This document shows, one piece after another, positions 1 to 6,012 of a stretch of DNA of 6,910 nucleotides. Each line of letters opens with the position of its first letter. Position 1 is the first letter of the stretch. The DNA lies in NCBI GenBank assembly GCA_004292705.1, contig RDXA01000123.1:1-6910 (forward strand), read 5' to 3'. This DNA comes from Sphingomonadales bacterium. Its GTDB lineage: Bacteria > Pseudomonadota > Alphaproteobacteria > Sphingomonadales > Sphingomonadaceae. The translations under genes and the position numbers were made by a program. Under the pieces are notes generated by a model. That model was not told where the DNA came from. It worked only from the letters and a program-made list of their open reading frames with translations, and searched no databases.

Positions 1-92
1 TCGCTACCCGCTTCGAAAAACACGCAGACAACTACCTCGGCCTCGTCAAACTCGCCGCCTCAAAAATCTGGATGCGCTTTATGAGTCGGTGA
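1..92 (+). CDS. IS5-family-like transposase, C-terminal end (partial)
   Basis: The third forward frame is open from the window edge and ends with TGA at 90-92, giving 29 residues. They begin ATRFEKHADNYLGLVKLA and finish with a basic, tryptophan-containing tail. The pattern ATR-(F/Y)-(E/D)-K followed by a hydrophobic LxxLxxLAA helix with a Trp is how many IS5-group DDE transposases end. It belongs to the last part of the RNase H-like fold, downstream of the catalytic Glu, so no catalytic residue is visible here. The gene converges on the regulator that ends at 151. I could not recognise the element's right terminal inverted repeat or target duplication in 93-150, because the left end lies outside the window. 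Whether the element is intact cannot be told. Family assignment rests only on this short tail. Confidence 0.7.
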   Translation, partial: ATRFEKHADNYLGLVKLAASKIWMRFMSR

Positions 93-150
93 CCTAGACC
101 TGTCCCGGCTGCCCGCGATCAGATGCCTGCTGCCTGACGCTGCTCCCCTG
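93..150. other. Short convergent intergenic gap, probable IS right end
   Basis: These 58 bases separate the transposase stop codon from the stop codon of the regulator on the opposite strand. The right terminus of the insertion element should lie here, but without the left end no inverted repeat can be confirmed. No GC-rich hairpin followed by a T tract was found on either strand, so neither gene has a visible intrinsic terminator. Confidence 0.4.
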
Positions 151-771
151 TCAGCCACGCAGCCTGGCTTCAAGCTTCGCCTCCAGTTTGAGCCGCACCG
201 CCTCGGCCGCATGGCGCGCGCCCAGTTTGCTCATCATGTTGGCGCGGTGGATTTCCACCGTGCGCGGGCTGATGTCGAGTTGACGCGCAATCGCCTTGTT
301 GCTGCTGCCTTCAGCCAACCAATCCAGCACTTCGCGTTCACGCGCCGAGAGCGTCGAAATCCGGTCGCGCGCTTCGATCATGCGGCGGCGCGCGGCCCCG
401 AACTGTTCGGCTTCCTTTTCGATGCGCAGCAGGCAGCGGGTGAAGCGTTCAGGATCAAGCGGCAGAGCAAGGTAATCCAGCGCGCCCGCCTTGATCGCCT
501 CGACGATCCGCCCCGGGCGCGGCTGTGCATCGACCGCGATCAGCGAAAGCCAGACACCGAGCCGCCCCAACCGTTCGAGGATCATGCTCACCCCGCCCTC
601 TTCGGCCGTGTCGCGGGCGATGACGATGCCTTCGCGCGGGGGATGAACCGCCAATTCGGACAAATCGCCATAGACCTCGCAGTGATGACCGAGGGCGAAG
701 CCCACCCGGGCCAGTTCGGCGCGCTGGCGGCTGCATGAGTCGATGAAGTGGAGCGTGGCTTTGCGTGTCAT
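151..771 (-). CDS. FixJ/NarL-type transcriptional regulator with degenerate receiver domain
   Basis: A 206-residue protein with FixJ-like architecture. Residues about 5-118 form a receiver-like domain, 120-136 a charged linker helix, and 138-200 a LuxR-type helix-turn-helix. The DNA-binding part is textbook: LSAREREVLDWLAEG at 141-155, then NKAIARQLDISPRTVEIHR at 158-176. The receiver keeps the general outline, including the IKAGALDYLALPL segment (93-105) that parallels the AMKAGAVDFIEKPF segment of FixJ. The key residues look lost: the expected phosphoacceptor Asp position is Arg53 (within GIVIARD), the conserved Thr/Ser is Val80, and the Lys before the cis-Pro is Leu103. Phosphotransfer control is therefore unlikely, and it may act constitutively or through another ligand or partner. 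Start: ATG at 769-771, with no good Shine-Dalgarno upstream. It lies 142 nt downstream of the Anbu gene on the same strand and could be read through from it or have its own promoter. Its targets are unknown. Confidence 0.85.
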   Translation of the reverse strand: MTRKATLHFIDSCSRQRAELARVGFALGHHCEVYGDLSELAVHPPREGIVIARDTAEEGGVSMILERLGRLGVWLSLIAVDAQPRPGRIVEAIKAGALDYLALPLDPERFTRCLLRIEKEAEQFGAARRRMIEARDRISTLSAREREVLDWLAEGSSNKAIARQLDISPRTVEIHRANMMSKLGARHAAEAVRLKLEAKLEARLRG

Positions 772-846
772 GCCAGTATGTCTGCGCTAACCACTTATGG
801 GTTTCACGCAGGAGCGGCGCCGATCCGGACGATTTACCGTATCGGG

Positions 847-873
847 TTGACATTAAATCACTGACAATATGAT
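847..873. promoter_or_regulatory. Spaced TGACA repeat in the regulator's upstream region
   Basis: TGACA occurs at 848-852 and again at 862-866, a 14-bp period, inside the only AT-rich part of the gap between the regulator and Anbu. Read on the - strand it is TGTCA-N9-TGTCA, about 75-95 bp upstream of the regulator start, a plausible distance for an activator or operator site. TTGTCA on the - strand also resembles a -35 element, but the hexamer 17 bp further on (CGATAC) is a poor -10. On the + strand, TTGACA (847-852) and TATGAT (868-873) look like promoter hexamers, but the 15-bp spacing is short and they would fire antisense into Anbu. The protein that binds, if any, is unknown. Confidence 0.3.
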
Positions 874-881
874 CTTTTTTT

Positions 882-896
882 GCTCCGTATCGGAGC
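882..896. repeat. Perfect short inverted repeat just after the Anbu gene
   Basis: GCTCCG (882-887), a 3-base loop TAT, and CGGAGC (891-896) form a perfect 6-bp stem. It starts 17 nt beyond the Anbu stop codon in the direction of transcription. The tract of seven T's (875-881) lies before the hairpin on the + strand, so the Anbu transcript would carry seven A's after the stem rather than U's. This is not a canonical intrinsic terminator in either direction. It could be a 3'-end stabilising hairpin for the Anbu mRNA or an operator for the regulator gene. Confidence 0.35.
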
Positions 897-913
897 CGCC
901 TGAGGTGGTTTCC

Positions 914-1660
914 CTAGGTATCGCCGCTGAACCGGTAGGACGGAAGCGAATGGAAGGCTGACCGCAGGGCATTGCCCCAACCTGATGAAATTGCGTCGAA
1001 ATATTCATCATCGGCGGTCACGCGATGTTCGTGCGTGGGGGCAAACCCATCCTTGCCAATCACCAGCAGATCGAGCGGCAGACCGACCGACAGGTTAGCC
1101 TTGAGCGTCGAATCGAAGCTGACCATCAGCAGCTTGACCGCATCCTCGAAGCTCATGTCGCGCTCGTAGCCGCGGATCAGGATCGGGCGGCCGTATTTGG
1201 TCTCGCCGATCTGGAAGAACGGGGTGTCCCAGCTCGCCTCGATGAAATTGCCTTCCGGATAGATCATGAACAGGCGCGGCTGCATGCCCGCAATCTGCCC
1301 GGCGACGATCATCGTTGCGGTAAAGCGTCCCTTGCCCTCAGGGCCATTGTCGCGCTGCGCCTGTTCGATGGTGGTGCGCAGCAACCGGCCGATCTCGGTG
1401 GCGACCTGAAACATGGTCGGCCCCTTCAGCAGGGCATTGTCGCGCTCGGACGGGGCCTTGGTGCGCTCCTCAAGCTGGCTGATGACCGCCTGCGTCGTGG
1501 CAAGATTGCCCGCCGTCATCACTGCGATCATGCGCTCGCCCGGCACGCTCCAGTGGAACAGCTTGCGAAAGGTGGAGATGTTGTCGACGCCCGAATTAGT
1601 GCGGGTGTCGCTCATCAGCACGAGACCCTTGTCCAGCACCATGCCAACGCAATAGGTCAT
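914..1660 (-). CDS. Anbu-type proteasome-like peptidase (Ntn hydrolase)
   Basis: A 248-residue protein of the bacterial Anbu family (ancestral beta subunit, relative of HslV and 20S proteasome beta subunits). Family members are N-terminal nucleophile hydrolases that assemble into cytoplasmic ring or lock-washer oligomers. It begins MTYCVGMVLDKGLVLMSDTR. Removing Met would expose the nucleophile Thr1, with Asp17 (in the SDTR motif) and Lys32 at the expected catalytic positions in mature numbering. TAGNLATTQ at 49-57 and IYPEGNFIEA at 133-142 fit the family. No ATPase partner is encoded nearby. The chosen start is ATG at 1658-1660, preceded by AAGGAG at 11 nt; the frame stays open upstream to 1714, but that extension lacks family similarity and leaves this ribosome site inside it. 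It lies 84 nt downstream of the transglutaminase gene and is the last gene of the four-gene block. Its substrate is not known. Confidence 0.92.
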   Translation of the reverse strand: MTYCVGMVLDKGLVLMSDTRTNSGVDNISTFRKLFHWSVPGERMIAVMTAGNLATTQAVISQLEERTKAPSERDNALLKGPTMFQVATEIGRLLRTTIEQAQRDNGPEGKGRFTATMIVAGQIAGMQPRLFMIYPEGNFIEASWDTPFFQIGETKYGRPILIRGYERDMSFEDAVKLLMVSFDSTLKANLSVGLPLDLLVIGKDGFAPTHEHRVTADDEYFDAISSGWGNALRSAFHSLPSYRFSGDT

Positions 1661-1671
1661 GCCGTCATTCT

Positions 1672-1677
1672 CTCCTT
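1672..1677 (-). promoter_or_regulatory. Ribosome binding site that sets the Anbu start
   Basis: AAGGAG on the - strand, 11 nt upstream of the ATG at 1658-1660 (the overlapping GGAGAG is 9 nt away). It selects the shorter reading frame that places Thr at position 2, which the Ntn-hydrolase mechanism requires. It rules out the start at 1714. Confidence 0.75.
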
Positions 1678-1744
1678 CCCGCGTGTCGCGCGGCCCTAGC
1701 CCGAAGCGAGCCACAGCGCAAAGGCCGTGCCTGCAATGTGCGTT
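1678..1744 (-). promoter_or_regulatory. Gap before Anbu, possible weak internal promoter
   Basis: Together with the ribosome site this is the widest gap inside the four-gene block (84 nt in all). On the - strand a TTGCGC is followed 17 nt later by TAGGGC, a poor match to a housekeeping promoter. A short imperfectly placed inverted repeat (CCGCG at 1679-1683, CGCGG at 1689-1693) is also present. No terminator with a T tract is visible. Anbu may therefore be read through from the upstream genes and also have some independent transcription. Confidence 0.2.
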
Positions 1745-2614
1745 TTACTGGGGCGACTGGCCCTGCTGCTGGCTCTGGCTGGCACCCGACTGCACCTGCT
1801 CCTGTGCCGCAACCGCGACACCGACGGTCAGCACTTCCTCGGTTGCGCCAATGCTGATGCCGGTGATCGGGGCCGCATCGCGATAGTCGCTCCCTGTCGC
1901 CACGCGGACATAGCGCGGATCGGGCGAGATACCGTTGGAGACATCAAAGCCAACCCAGCCCAGCCCTTCGACATGGGCCTCGGCCCAGGCATGGGTGGCC
2001 TCCTGCTCGATCCGGTCGTCCATCAGCAGGTATCCGCTGATGTAGCGCGCCGGGATGCCGCTCGCGCGCGCCGCGCCGATGAAGACATGCGCATGGTCCT
2101 GACACACGCCGAAGCCATGGCCGACCGCTTCTTCGGCAGTGGTGGCGGAATGGGTGCGCCCGGCCTCATAGGCAATCCGGTCGCGGATCAGACCCGAAAG
2201 CGCATGGAGGAAATCGAGCCGCACCTCTGCCGTTGGCGCCGGAAGTTCGCGCATCAGCGCCCGCAGCTTTGCTCCCGGGCGCGTCAGCGGGGTTTGGCGC
2301 AGGAAGCTCCACAGCGGCAGATGGCCCGAATGACGGCCAATCACCCCGGCATTGTCCTCGGTCTCGACCACGCCCTCGCAGGTCACAGTCACTTCATGCG
2401 CGCCCGGAGCAAGGCCGATCAGGGTCACGTGGTTGAAGTGCTGGTCGTCATACTGCAACTCGGCATGCGCGTTGTCGAAGGTCATGTTCCAGCGGTGGAT
2501 CCGTTGGCCCTGCGTCTCCTTGGGCGTCAGCCGGAGCCGCTGCAGCGCGTGAATCACCGGCTGCGCAAAAGCATAATGGGTGGTGTGCTTGATCGAGAGG
2601 GTCAGCTTGCTCAT
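1745..2614 (-). CDS. Transglutaminase-like cysteine peptidase
   Basis: A 289-residue transglutaminase-fold protein. Residues about 1-80 match the bacterial transglutaminase N-terminal beta domain, beginning MSKLTLSIKHTTHYAF. The catalytic core spans about 130-230, with Cys171 in GVCQDHAH, His208 in ATHAWAE and Asp224 in GWVGFD as the triad. Bacterial members usually act as cysteine peptidases or amidases rather than cross-linking enzymes. In this neighbourhood the predicted role is hydrolysis of the amide or peptide product made by the ATP-grasp partner. The start is ATG at 2612-2614, overlapping the alpha-E stop as ATGA, which indicates translational coupling; the frame remains open to 2809, but that extension lies inside the alpha-E gene and is not family-like. 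The last 19 residues (271-289) are a Gln/Ser-rich, probably disordered tail. No signal peptide is seen, so it is probably cytoplasmic. Confidence 0.92.
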   Translation of the reverse strand: MSKLTLSIKHTTHYAFAQPVIHALQRLRLTPKETQGQRIHRWNMTFDNAHAELQYDDQHFNHVTLIGLAPGAHEVTVTCEGVVETEDNAGVIGRHSGHLPLWSFLRQTPLTRPGAKLRALMRELPAPTAEVRLDFLHALSGLIRDRIAYEAGRTHSATTAEEAVGHGFGVCQDHAHVFIGAARASGIPARYISGYLLMDDRIEQEATHAWAEAHVEGLGWVGFDVSNGISPDPRYVRVATGSDYRDAAPITGISIGATEEVLTVGVAVAAQEQVQSGASQSQQQGQSPQ

Positions 2615-3555
2615 GCGTGGAACCGGTAATCCTCGGCAATCGCCTGAGCGATCGCGGCGTTGCTGGCGAGGAAGTCCACCAGGAATTCGTGCAGCCCGGC
2701 CTCGAAGATCTGATCGACGGTCATGTAACTCATGCGGGTATCGGCATCGCGCATCAGCAGCGCCGCCCGCCCCTCGACGCCATGGTTGCGCGCGAGCGCG
2801 CCGAGGCAATCGCGCAAGGCGTTGCGGCAGAAGGCTAGGCTCCGTGGGAAGCGATCATCGAGCACCACGAATTCAACGATCCCCCGCGCCTCGATCTGCC
2901 CGGCATTGAGCCAGCTGTAGACCCGCGCCCCGGCGACGGATCGCAGCACCTGTTCCCACTGCCCCGTATCGAGGCTCGATCCGACATAGGAGAGCGAGGG
3001 CAGCAGCAGGAAATACTTCATGTCGAGGATCCGCGCGGTGCTGTCCGCGCGCTCGATGAAGGTGCCGGCGCGGGCGAAGTGGTAGCCTTCGTCGCGCAGG
3101 ATCGAGCCTTCGAACGCACCATGCACCTGCGTGCCAGCGCGCCGGATCGCGCCCAGCACCTCGCCCACGGCAGTCTGGCCGGCGGGCCGTGCCAGCAGCT
3201 TGTCGATGGCCATCCAGTTGGCGTTGACCGCCTCCCACACATCCGACGAGATGTTGATGCGGGCTTGCCTCGCATTGGATCGCACTGCGCCGAACATTTC
3301 CCGGACATTGCCCGGGTTGGAAGGCCCGCGCAGCACAAAGTTCCACACCTGAAGCCCGTCATAGCCATCATGCGCGGCTTCATAGGCCCCTTGCAGCCCG
3401 AGCGTGGCGATCACCGAGCGCCATTCCGCCTCGGCCGTCACCAGATCGCGGGTCAGCGCCATGCGCAGCGCGGCTTCGAGCAGACGCGCGGTGTTCTCGG
3501 CCCGCTCAAGATAGCGGAACATCCAGAACAGGCTGTTGGCGGTGCGGCCTAGCAT
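2611..3555 (-). CDS. Alpha-E domain protein (partner of circularly permuted ATP-grasp)
   Basis: A 314-residue, mostly helical protein of the alpha-E family, starting MLGRTANSLFWMFRYLERAE. Diagnostic segments are the N-terminal ERAENTAR (17-24), NARQARINISSDVWEAVN (94-111), FIERADSTARILD (166-178) and RFPRSLAFC (235-243). The family has no proven enzymatic mechanism. It is almost always encoded beside, or fused to, a circularly permuted ATP-grasp protein, and is thought to work with it in forming an amide or peptide bond. The full length is as expected for a stand-alone member. The start ATG (3553-3555) has AAGGAC about 10 nt upstream, lying inside the end of the ATP-grasp gene only 7 nt away. 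The 3' end overlaps the transglutaminase start by 4 nt. An operon with both neighbours is strongly supported by spacing. Confidence 0.92.
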   Translation of the reverse strand: MLGRTANSLFWMFRYLERAENTARLLEAALRMALTRDLVTAEAEWRSVIATLGLQGAYEAAHDGYDGLQVWNFVLRGPSNPGNVREMFGAVRSNARQARINISSDVWEAVNANWMAIDKLLARPAGQTAVGEVLGAIRRAGTQVHGAFEGSILRDEGYHFARAGTFIERADSTARILDMKYFLLLPSLSYVGSSLDTGQWEQVLRSVAGARVYSWLNAGQIEARGIVEFVVLDDRFPRSLAFCRNALRDCLGALARNHGVEGRAALLMRDADTRMSYMTVDQIFEAGLHEFLVDFLASNAAIAQAIAEDYRFHA

Positions 3556-3562
3556 CTGCGCA

Positions 3563-5005
3563 TCAGTCCTTCAGCACCCAGGTATCCTTGGTGCCGCCCC
3601 CTTGCGAGGAGTTGACCACCAGCGATCCCTTTTTCAGCGCCACCCGGGTGAGCCCGCCGGGGGTAATGTCGATGCCTTCCGGGCTGACCAGCACAAAGGG
3701 CCTGAGGTCGACATGGCGCGGCGCGAGGCCCTTGGCCGTATAGATCGGGCAGGTCGACAGGGCGAGCGTAGGCTGGGCGATGTAGTTATCGGGCCGCGCC
3801 ACCAGCTTTTCGCGGAATGCCGCAATCTCCCGCTTGGACGATGTCGGCCCGATCAGCATCCCGTAACCGCCCGAGCCGTGAACCTCTTTCACCACCAGTT
3901 CGGCGAGGTTGTCGAGCACATAGGCAAGGCTCTGCTTGTCGGCACAGCGCCATGTCTGGACGTTCGGGAGCAGCGGTTTCTCGCCGGTGTAGAACTCGAC
4001 GATCTCGGGCATGAAGCTGTAGATCGCCTTGTCATCCGCGACCCCGGTGCCGGGCGCATTGGCGATGGTGATCCCGCCGGCGCGATAGACGTCCATGATC
4101 CCCGGCACGCCCAGCGCGCTATCGGGGTTGAAGGTCAGCGGATCGAGGTAATCATCATCGACCCGGCGATAGAGCACGTCGATCGGCTTGTAACCGCGCG
4201 TGGTGCGCATCTGCACCCGACCCTCGACCACCCGCAGGTCGCTGCCTTCGACCAGTTCCGCCCCCATCTGGTCGGCGAGAAAGGCGTGTTCGAAATAGGC
4301 CGAGTTGTAGATACCCGGTGTCAGCACGGCGACCGTGGGCTTGCCCCCGCTGAAAGCGGGCGGGACGCAGGCCGCAAGGCTGCGGGCGAGGCGGCGCGGG
4401 TAGTTGGAGACGCTCTCCACCCCGATCCGGCTGAACAGATCGGGGAACATCCCCATCATGGTCTCGCGGTTTTCAAGCATGTAGGACACGCCCGAGGGTG
4501 TGCGCGCATTGTCTTCGAGCACGAAGAATTCGTCCGGCCCGGTACGCACCAGATCGATACCGACGATATGGGTGTAGATCCCGCCGGGAGGGGTGAAGCC
4601 GACCATGTTGGCAAGCCACGCCTCGTTGCGGTGCAGCAGCCGTTCGGGCAGCCTCCCGGCGCGCACGATTTCCTGCCGGTGATACAGATCGTAGAGGAAG
4701 GAATTGAGCGCCCGCACCCGTTGCTCGATCCCGCGCGACAGCTTGCGCCATTCGGGCGCAGTGATGATGCGCGGCACCATGTCGAACGGGATCAGGCGTT
4801 CTTCCGCCTCGTTCTCGCCATAGACGTTGAAGGTGATCCCGGTGCGGCGAAAGGTATCATCCGCCTCGCGGTTCTTGCGGCGCAGGAATGCGGGCGGCTG
4901 TTCGCCATACCAGCGGCAAAATTCGGCATAGGCAGGCCGGGTGTCGCCCTCGCCATCGAACATTTCGTCGAAATTGCTGCCCCGCGCCTGCATCGCCCCC
5001 CGCAT
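3563..5005 (-). CDS. Circularly permuted ATP-grasp type 2 protein
   Basis: A 480-residue member of the circularly permuted ATP-grasp family (former DUF404/DUF407 group), predicted to activate a carboxylate as acyl phosphate with ATP and join it to an amine. LEDNARTPSGVSYMLENR at 163-180 resembles the metal-binding E/N strand normally near the C-terminus of ATP-grasp folds. VVKEVHGSGGYGML at 371-384 resembles the nucleotide-binding lysine and glycine loop normally located earlier. Their reversed order is the sign of permutation. GTGVADDK (319-326) and the C-terminal SSQGGGTKDTWVL (466-478) are further family hallmarks. It is probably the first gene of the block, with alpha-E, transglutaminase and Anbu following. 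The start is ambiguous: ATG at 5003-5005 has AAAGGG very close, and an in-frame ATG at 4991-4993 (residue 5) is a reasonable alternative. The amino and carboxyl substrates are unknown. Confidence 0.93.
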   Translation of the reverse strand: MRGAMQARGSNFDEMFDGEGDTRPAYAEFCRWYGEQPPAFLRRKNREADDTFRRTGITFNVYGENEAEERLIPFDMVPRIITAPEWRKLSRGIEQRVRALNSFLYDLYHRQEIVRAGRLPERLLHRNEAWLANMVGFTPPGGIYTHIVGIDLVRTGPDEFFVLEDNARTPSGVSYMLENRETMMGMFPDLFSRIGVESVSNYPRRLARSLAACVPPAFSGGKPTVAVLTPGIYNSAYFEHAFLADQMGAELVEGSDLRVVEGRVQMRTTRGYKPIDVLYRRVDDDYLDPLTFNPDSALGVPGIMDVYRAGGITIANAPGTGVADDKAIYSFMPEIVEFYTGEKPLLPNVQTWRCADKQSLAYVLDNLAELVVKEVHGSGGYGMLIGPTSSKREIAAFREKLVARPDNYIAQPTLALSTCPIYTAKGLAPRHVDLRPFVLVSPEGIDITPGGLTRVALKKGSLVVNSSQGGGTKDTWVLKD

Positions 5006-5094
5006 TTCCCTTTAGGTGCAGCGCAGCAATGTAACGGGGCTTTCGCAAAAGGAAAGCACTCCCATCGTCTTGCGCAACAATGCCGCAGCAAGGG
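5006..5094 (-). promoter_or_regulatory. Likely promoter region of the ATP-grasp/alpha-E/transglutaminase/Anbu block
   Basis: This 89-bp gap lies between the hydrolase stop and the ATP-grasp start on the same strand. On the - strand TACATT (complement of 5028-5033) is a fair -10 hexamer; the hexamer 17 bp upstream (CTTTCC) is a weak -35. A 6-bp inverted repeat (GCTTTC 5039-5044, GAAAGC 5052-5057, 7-base loop) overlaps this candidate, and the 8-base palindrome TTGCGCAA sits at 5070-5077. No T-tract terminator for the hydrolase is visible. The region is the natural place for the operon promoter, but the exact site is only a guess. Confidence 0.3.
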
Positions 5095-5931
5095 TCAGGC
5101 GCGGGTGGATTCGAGCTCGGCCAGCAGCGTCGCGATCACCTGCGGATCATAGGTGAAGCCCATGTGGGTGCATCGCACCGGGACGGCACGATCGCGCTCC
5201 CCTGCACGGCCGGCGGCGCAGCGCGGGGCGATCACACCGTCATTGGCGCTCCACAAGGCAACCGTCTCGACAGGGGGCTTCGTTGCCAGATCGGCGGCAA
5301 TCGGCGGGGCATCGACCGAGTGGCCGGTGATGAACTGATAGGCGCGCCACACATTGTTGGCCCGCGGTGATCCGGAGAAAGGCGAGCCCATGGTGATAAC
5401 CTTGGCGACGCTGCCCGGCTGACGCTTGGCAATCTCGCGCGCATAGAGCCCGCCAAGGCTCCAGCCGATCAGCACCACCTTTCGCCCGTGACGGGCGTGG
5501 AGTTCGATCAGGCGCTCCTCGATTGCATCGAAACGGTCAGGGTCTGGCCCCCAATTGCGTCCCAGCCCCCAGCGCTTGGCAACATGCCCGGCGTCCTCCA
5601 ACTGGCGCGCGAGATAGCGCATCCGCATCGGGTGGGTGGCAAAGCCGGGCAGAATCATCGCGACCTGCGGATTGGCGGTGCGCACGACAGCGTGCTTGCG
5701 GCGCGGACGGCGCAGCAGTTCGAGCAGCACATCCGCCTCGCCCAGCAACCGGGCCAGCCGCGGTTTGCCCGCTTCATGTTCCTCGGGGCAGGCCTCCCGC
5801 GCGAGCGCCACGCGGCGGGCCAGCTCGGTACCGGCATAGGCCTGCTGCGCCTGCACGCCAGCCGCCGTCGCAACTGCCACCAGCGGGGCAGGCAAACGGG
5901 AGCGTGCAGGGAGAAATCGGAGCTGTGCCAT
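5095..5931 (-). CDS. Alpha/beta hydrolase (esterase/lipase-like)
   Basis: A 278-residue alpha/beta-hydrolase from the ATG at 5929-5931. The nucleophile elbow GWSLGG contains Ser158 (156-161). SANDG carries the likely acid Asp231 and CTHMG the likely His256, giving a complete triad in the right order. ILPGFATHPMRMRYLA (93-108) fits the oxyanion-hole strand and following helix. The first ~80 residues form an Ala/Arg-rich helical extension without a recognisable domain or clear signal peptide. The frame can be extended to a TTG at 5965-5967, but no Shine-Dalgarno supports it and the candidate -10 box lies just upstream of it, so the ATG is preferred. No ribosome site is clear for either start. 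Esterase, thioesterase or lipase activity is possible; the substrate cannot be inferred. It is 89 nt upstream of the ATP-grasp gene on the same strand; membership in that system is unproven. Confidence 0.85.
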   Translation of the reverse strand: MAQLRFLPARSRLPAPLVAVATAAGVQAQQAYAGTELARRVALAREACPEEHEAGKPRLARLLGEADVLLELLRRPRRKHAVVRTANPQVAMILPGFATHPMRMRYLARQLEDAGHVAKRWGLGRNWGPDPDRFDAIEERLIELHARHGRKVVLIGWSLGGLYAREIAKRQPGSVAKVITMGSPFSGSPRANNVWRAYQFITGHSVDAPPIAADLATKPPVETVALWSANDGVIAPRCAAGRAGERDRAVPVRCTHMGFTYDPQVIATLLAELESTRA

Positions 5932-5967
5932 GGCTGGCACCAAGCCAGATTTGGGATGAATGTTCAA

Positions 5968-6012
5968 TTAATTGTAATACGTGTAATAAATCCGACACAT
6001 TCGTGCCGCCGC
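5968..6012 (-). promoter_or_regulatory. AT-rich promoter/operator region with TGTAAT direct repeat, upstream of the hydrolase
   Basis: The segment at about 5960-5999 is strikingly AT-rich against its GC-rich surroundings. It contains a direct repeat of TGTAAT at 5973-5978 and 5982-5987, with a 9-bp period. On the - strand TACAAT (complement of 5971-5976) matches the -10 consensus at five of six positions; no convincing -35 accompanies it, suggesting activator help or an alternative sigma factor. A start near 5960-5964 would leave a leader of about 30 nt before the ATG at 5931. No terminator for the DUF3617 gene is visible, so read-through from it is also possible. Confidence 0.4.

Noticed and set aside
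875..896. Hairpin plus T tract as an intrinsic terminator.
   Set aside because: The T run is on the wrong side of the stem for + strand transcription and becomes an A run for - strand transcription.
1661..1714. N-terminal extension of Anbu to an upstream ATG.
   Set aside because: It would bury the catalytic Thr and place the good ribosome site inside the coding region.
1727..2629. A 300-codon + strand open frame opposite the transglutaminase gene.
   Set aside because: Antisense shadow of a gene whose catalytic triad is intact.
2615..2809. N-terminal extension of the transglutaminase-like gene.
   Set aside because: The extra 65 residues are Arg/Ala-rich out-of-frame translation of the alpha-E gene; the family start is the ATG in the ATGA overlap.
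3536..5152. A 538-codon open frame on the + strand opposite the ATP-grasp gene.
   Set aside because: It is fully antisense to a gene with clear family motifs, has no domain-like sequence, and such long antisense frames are common in GC-rich DNA with biased third positions.
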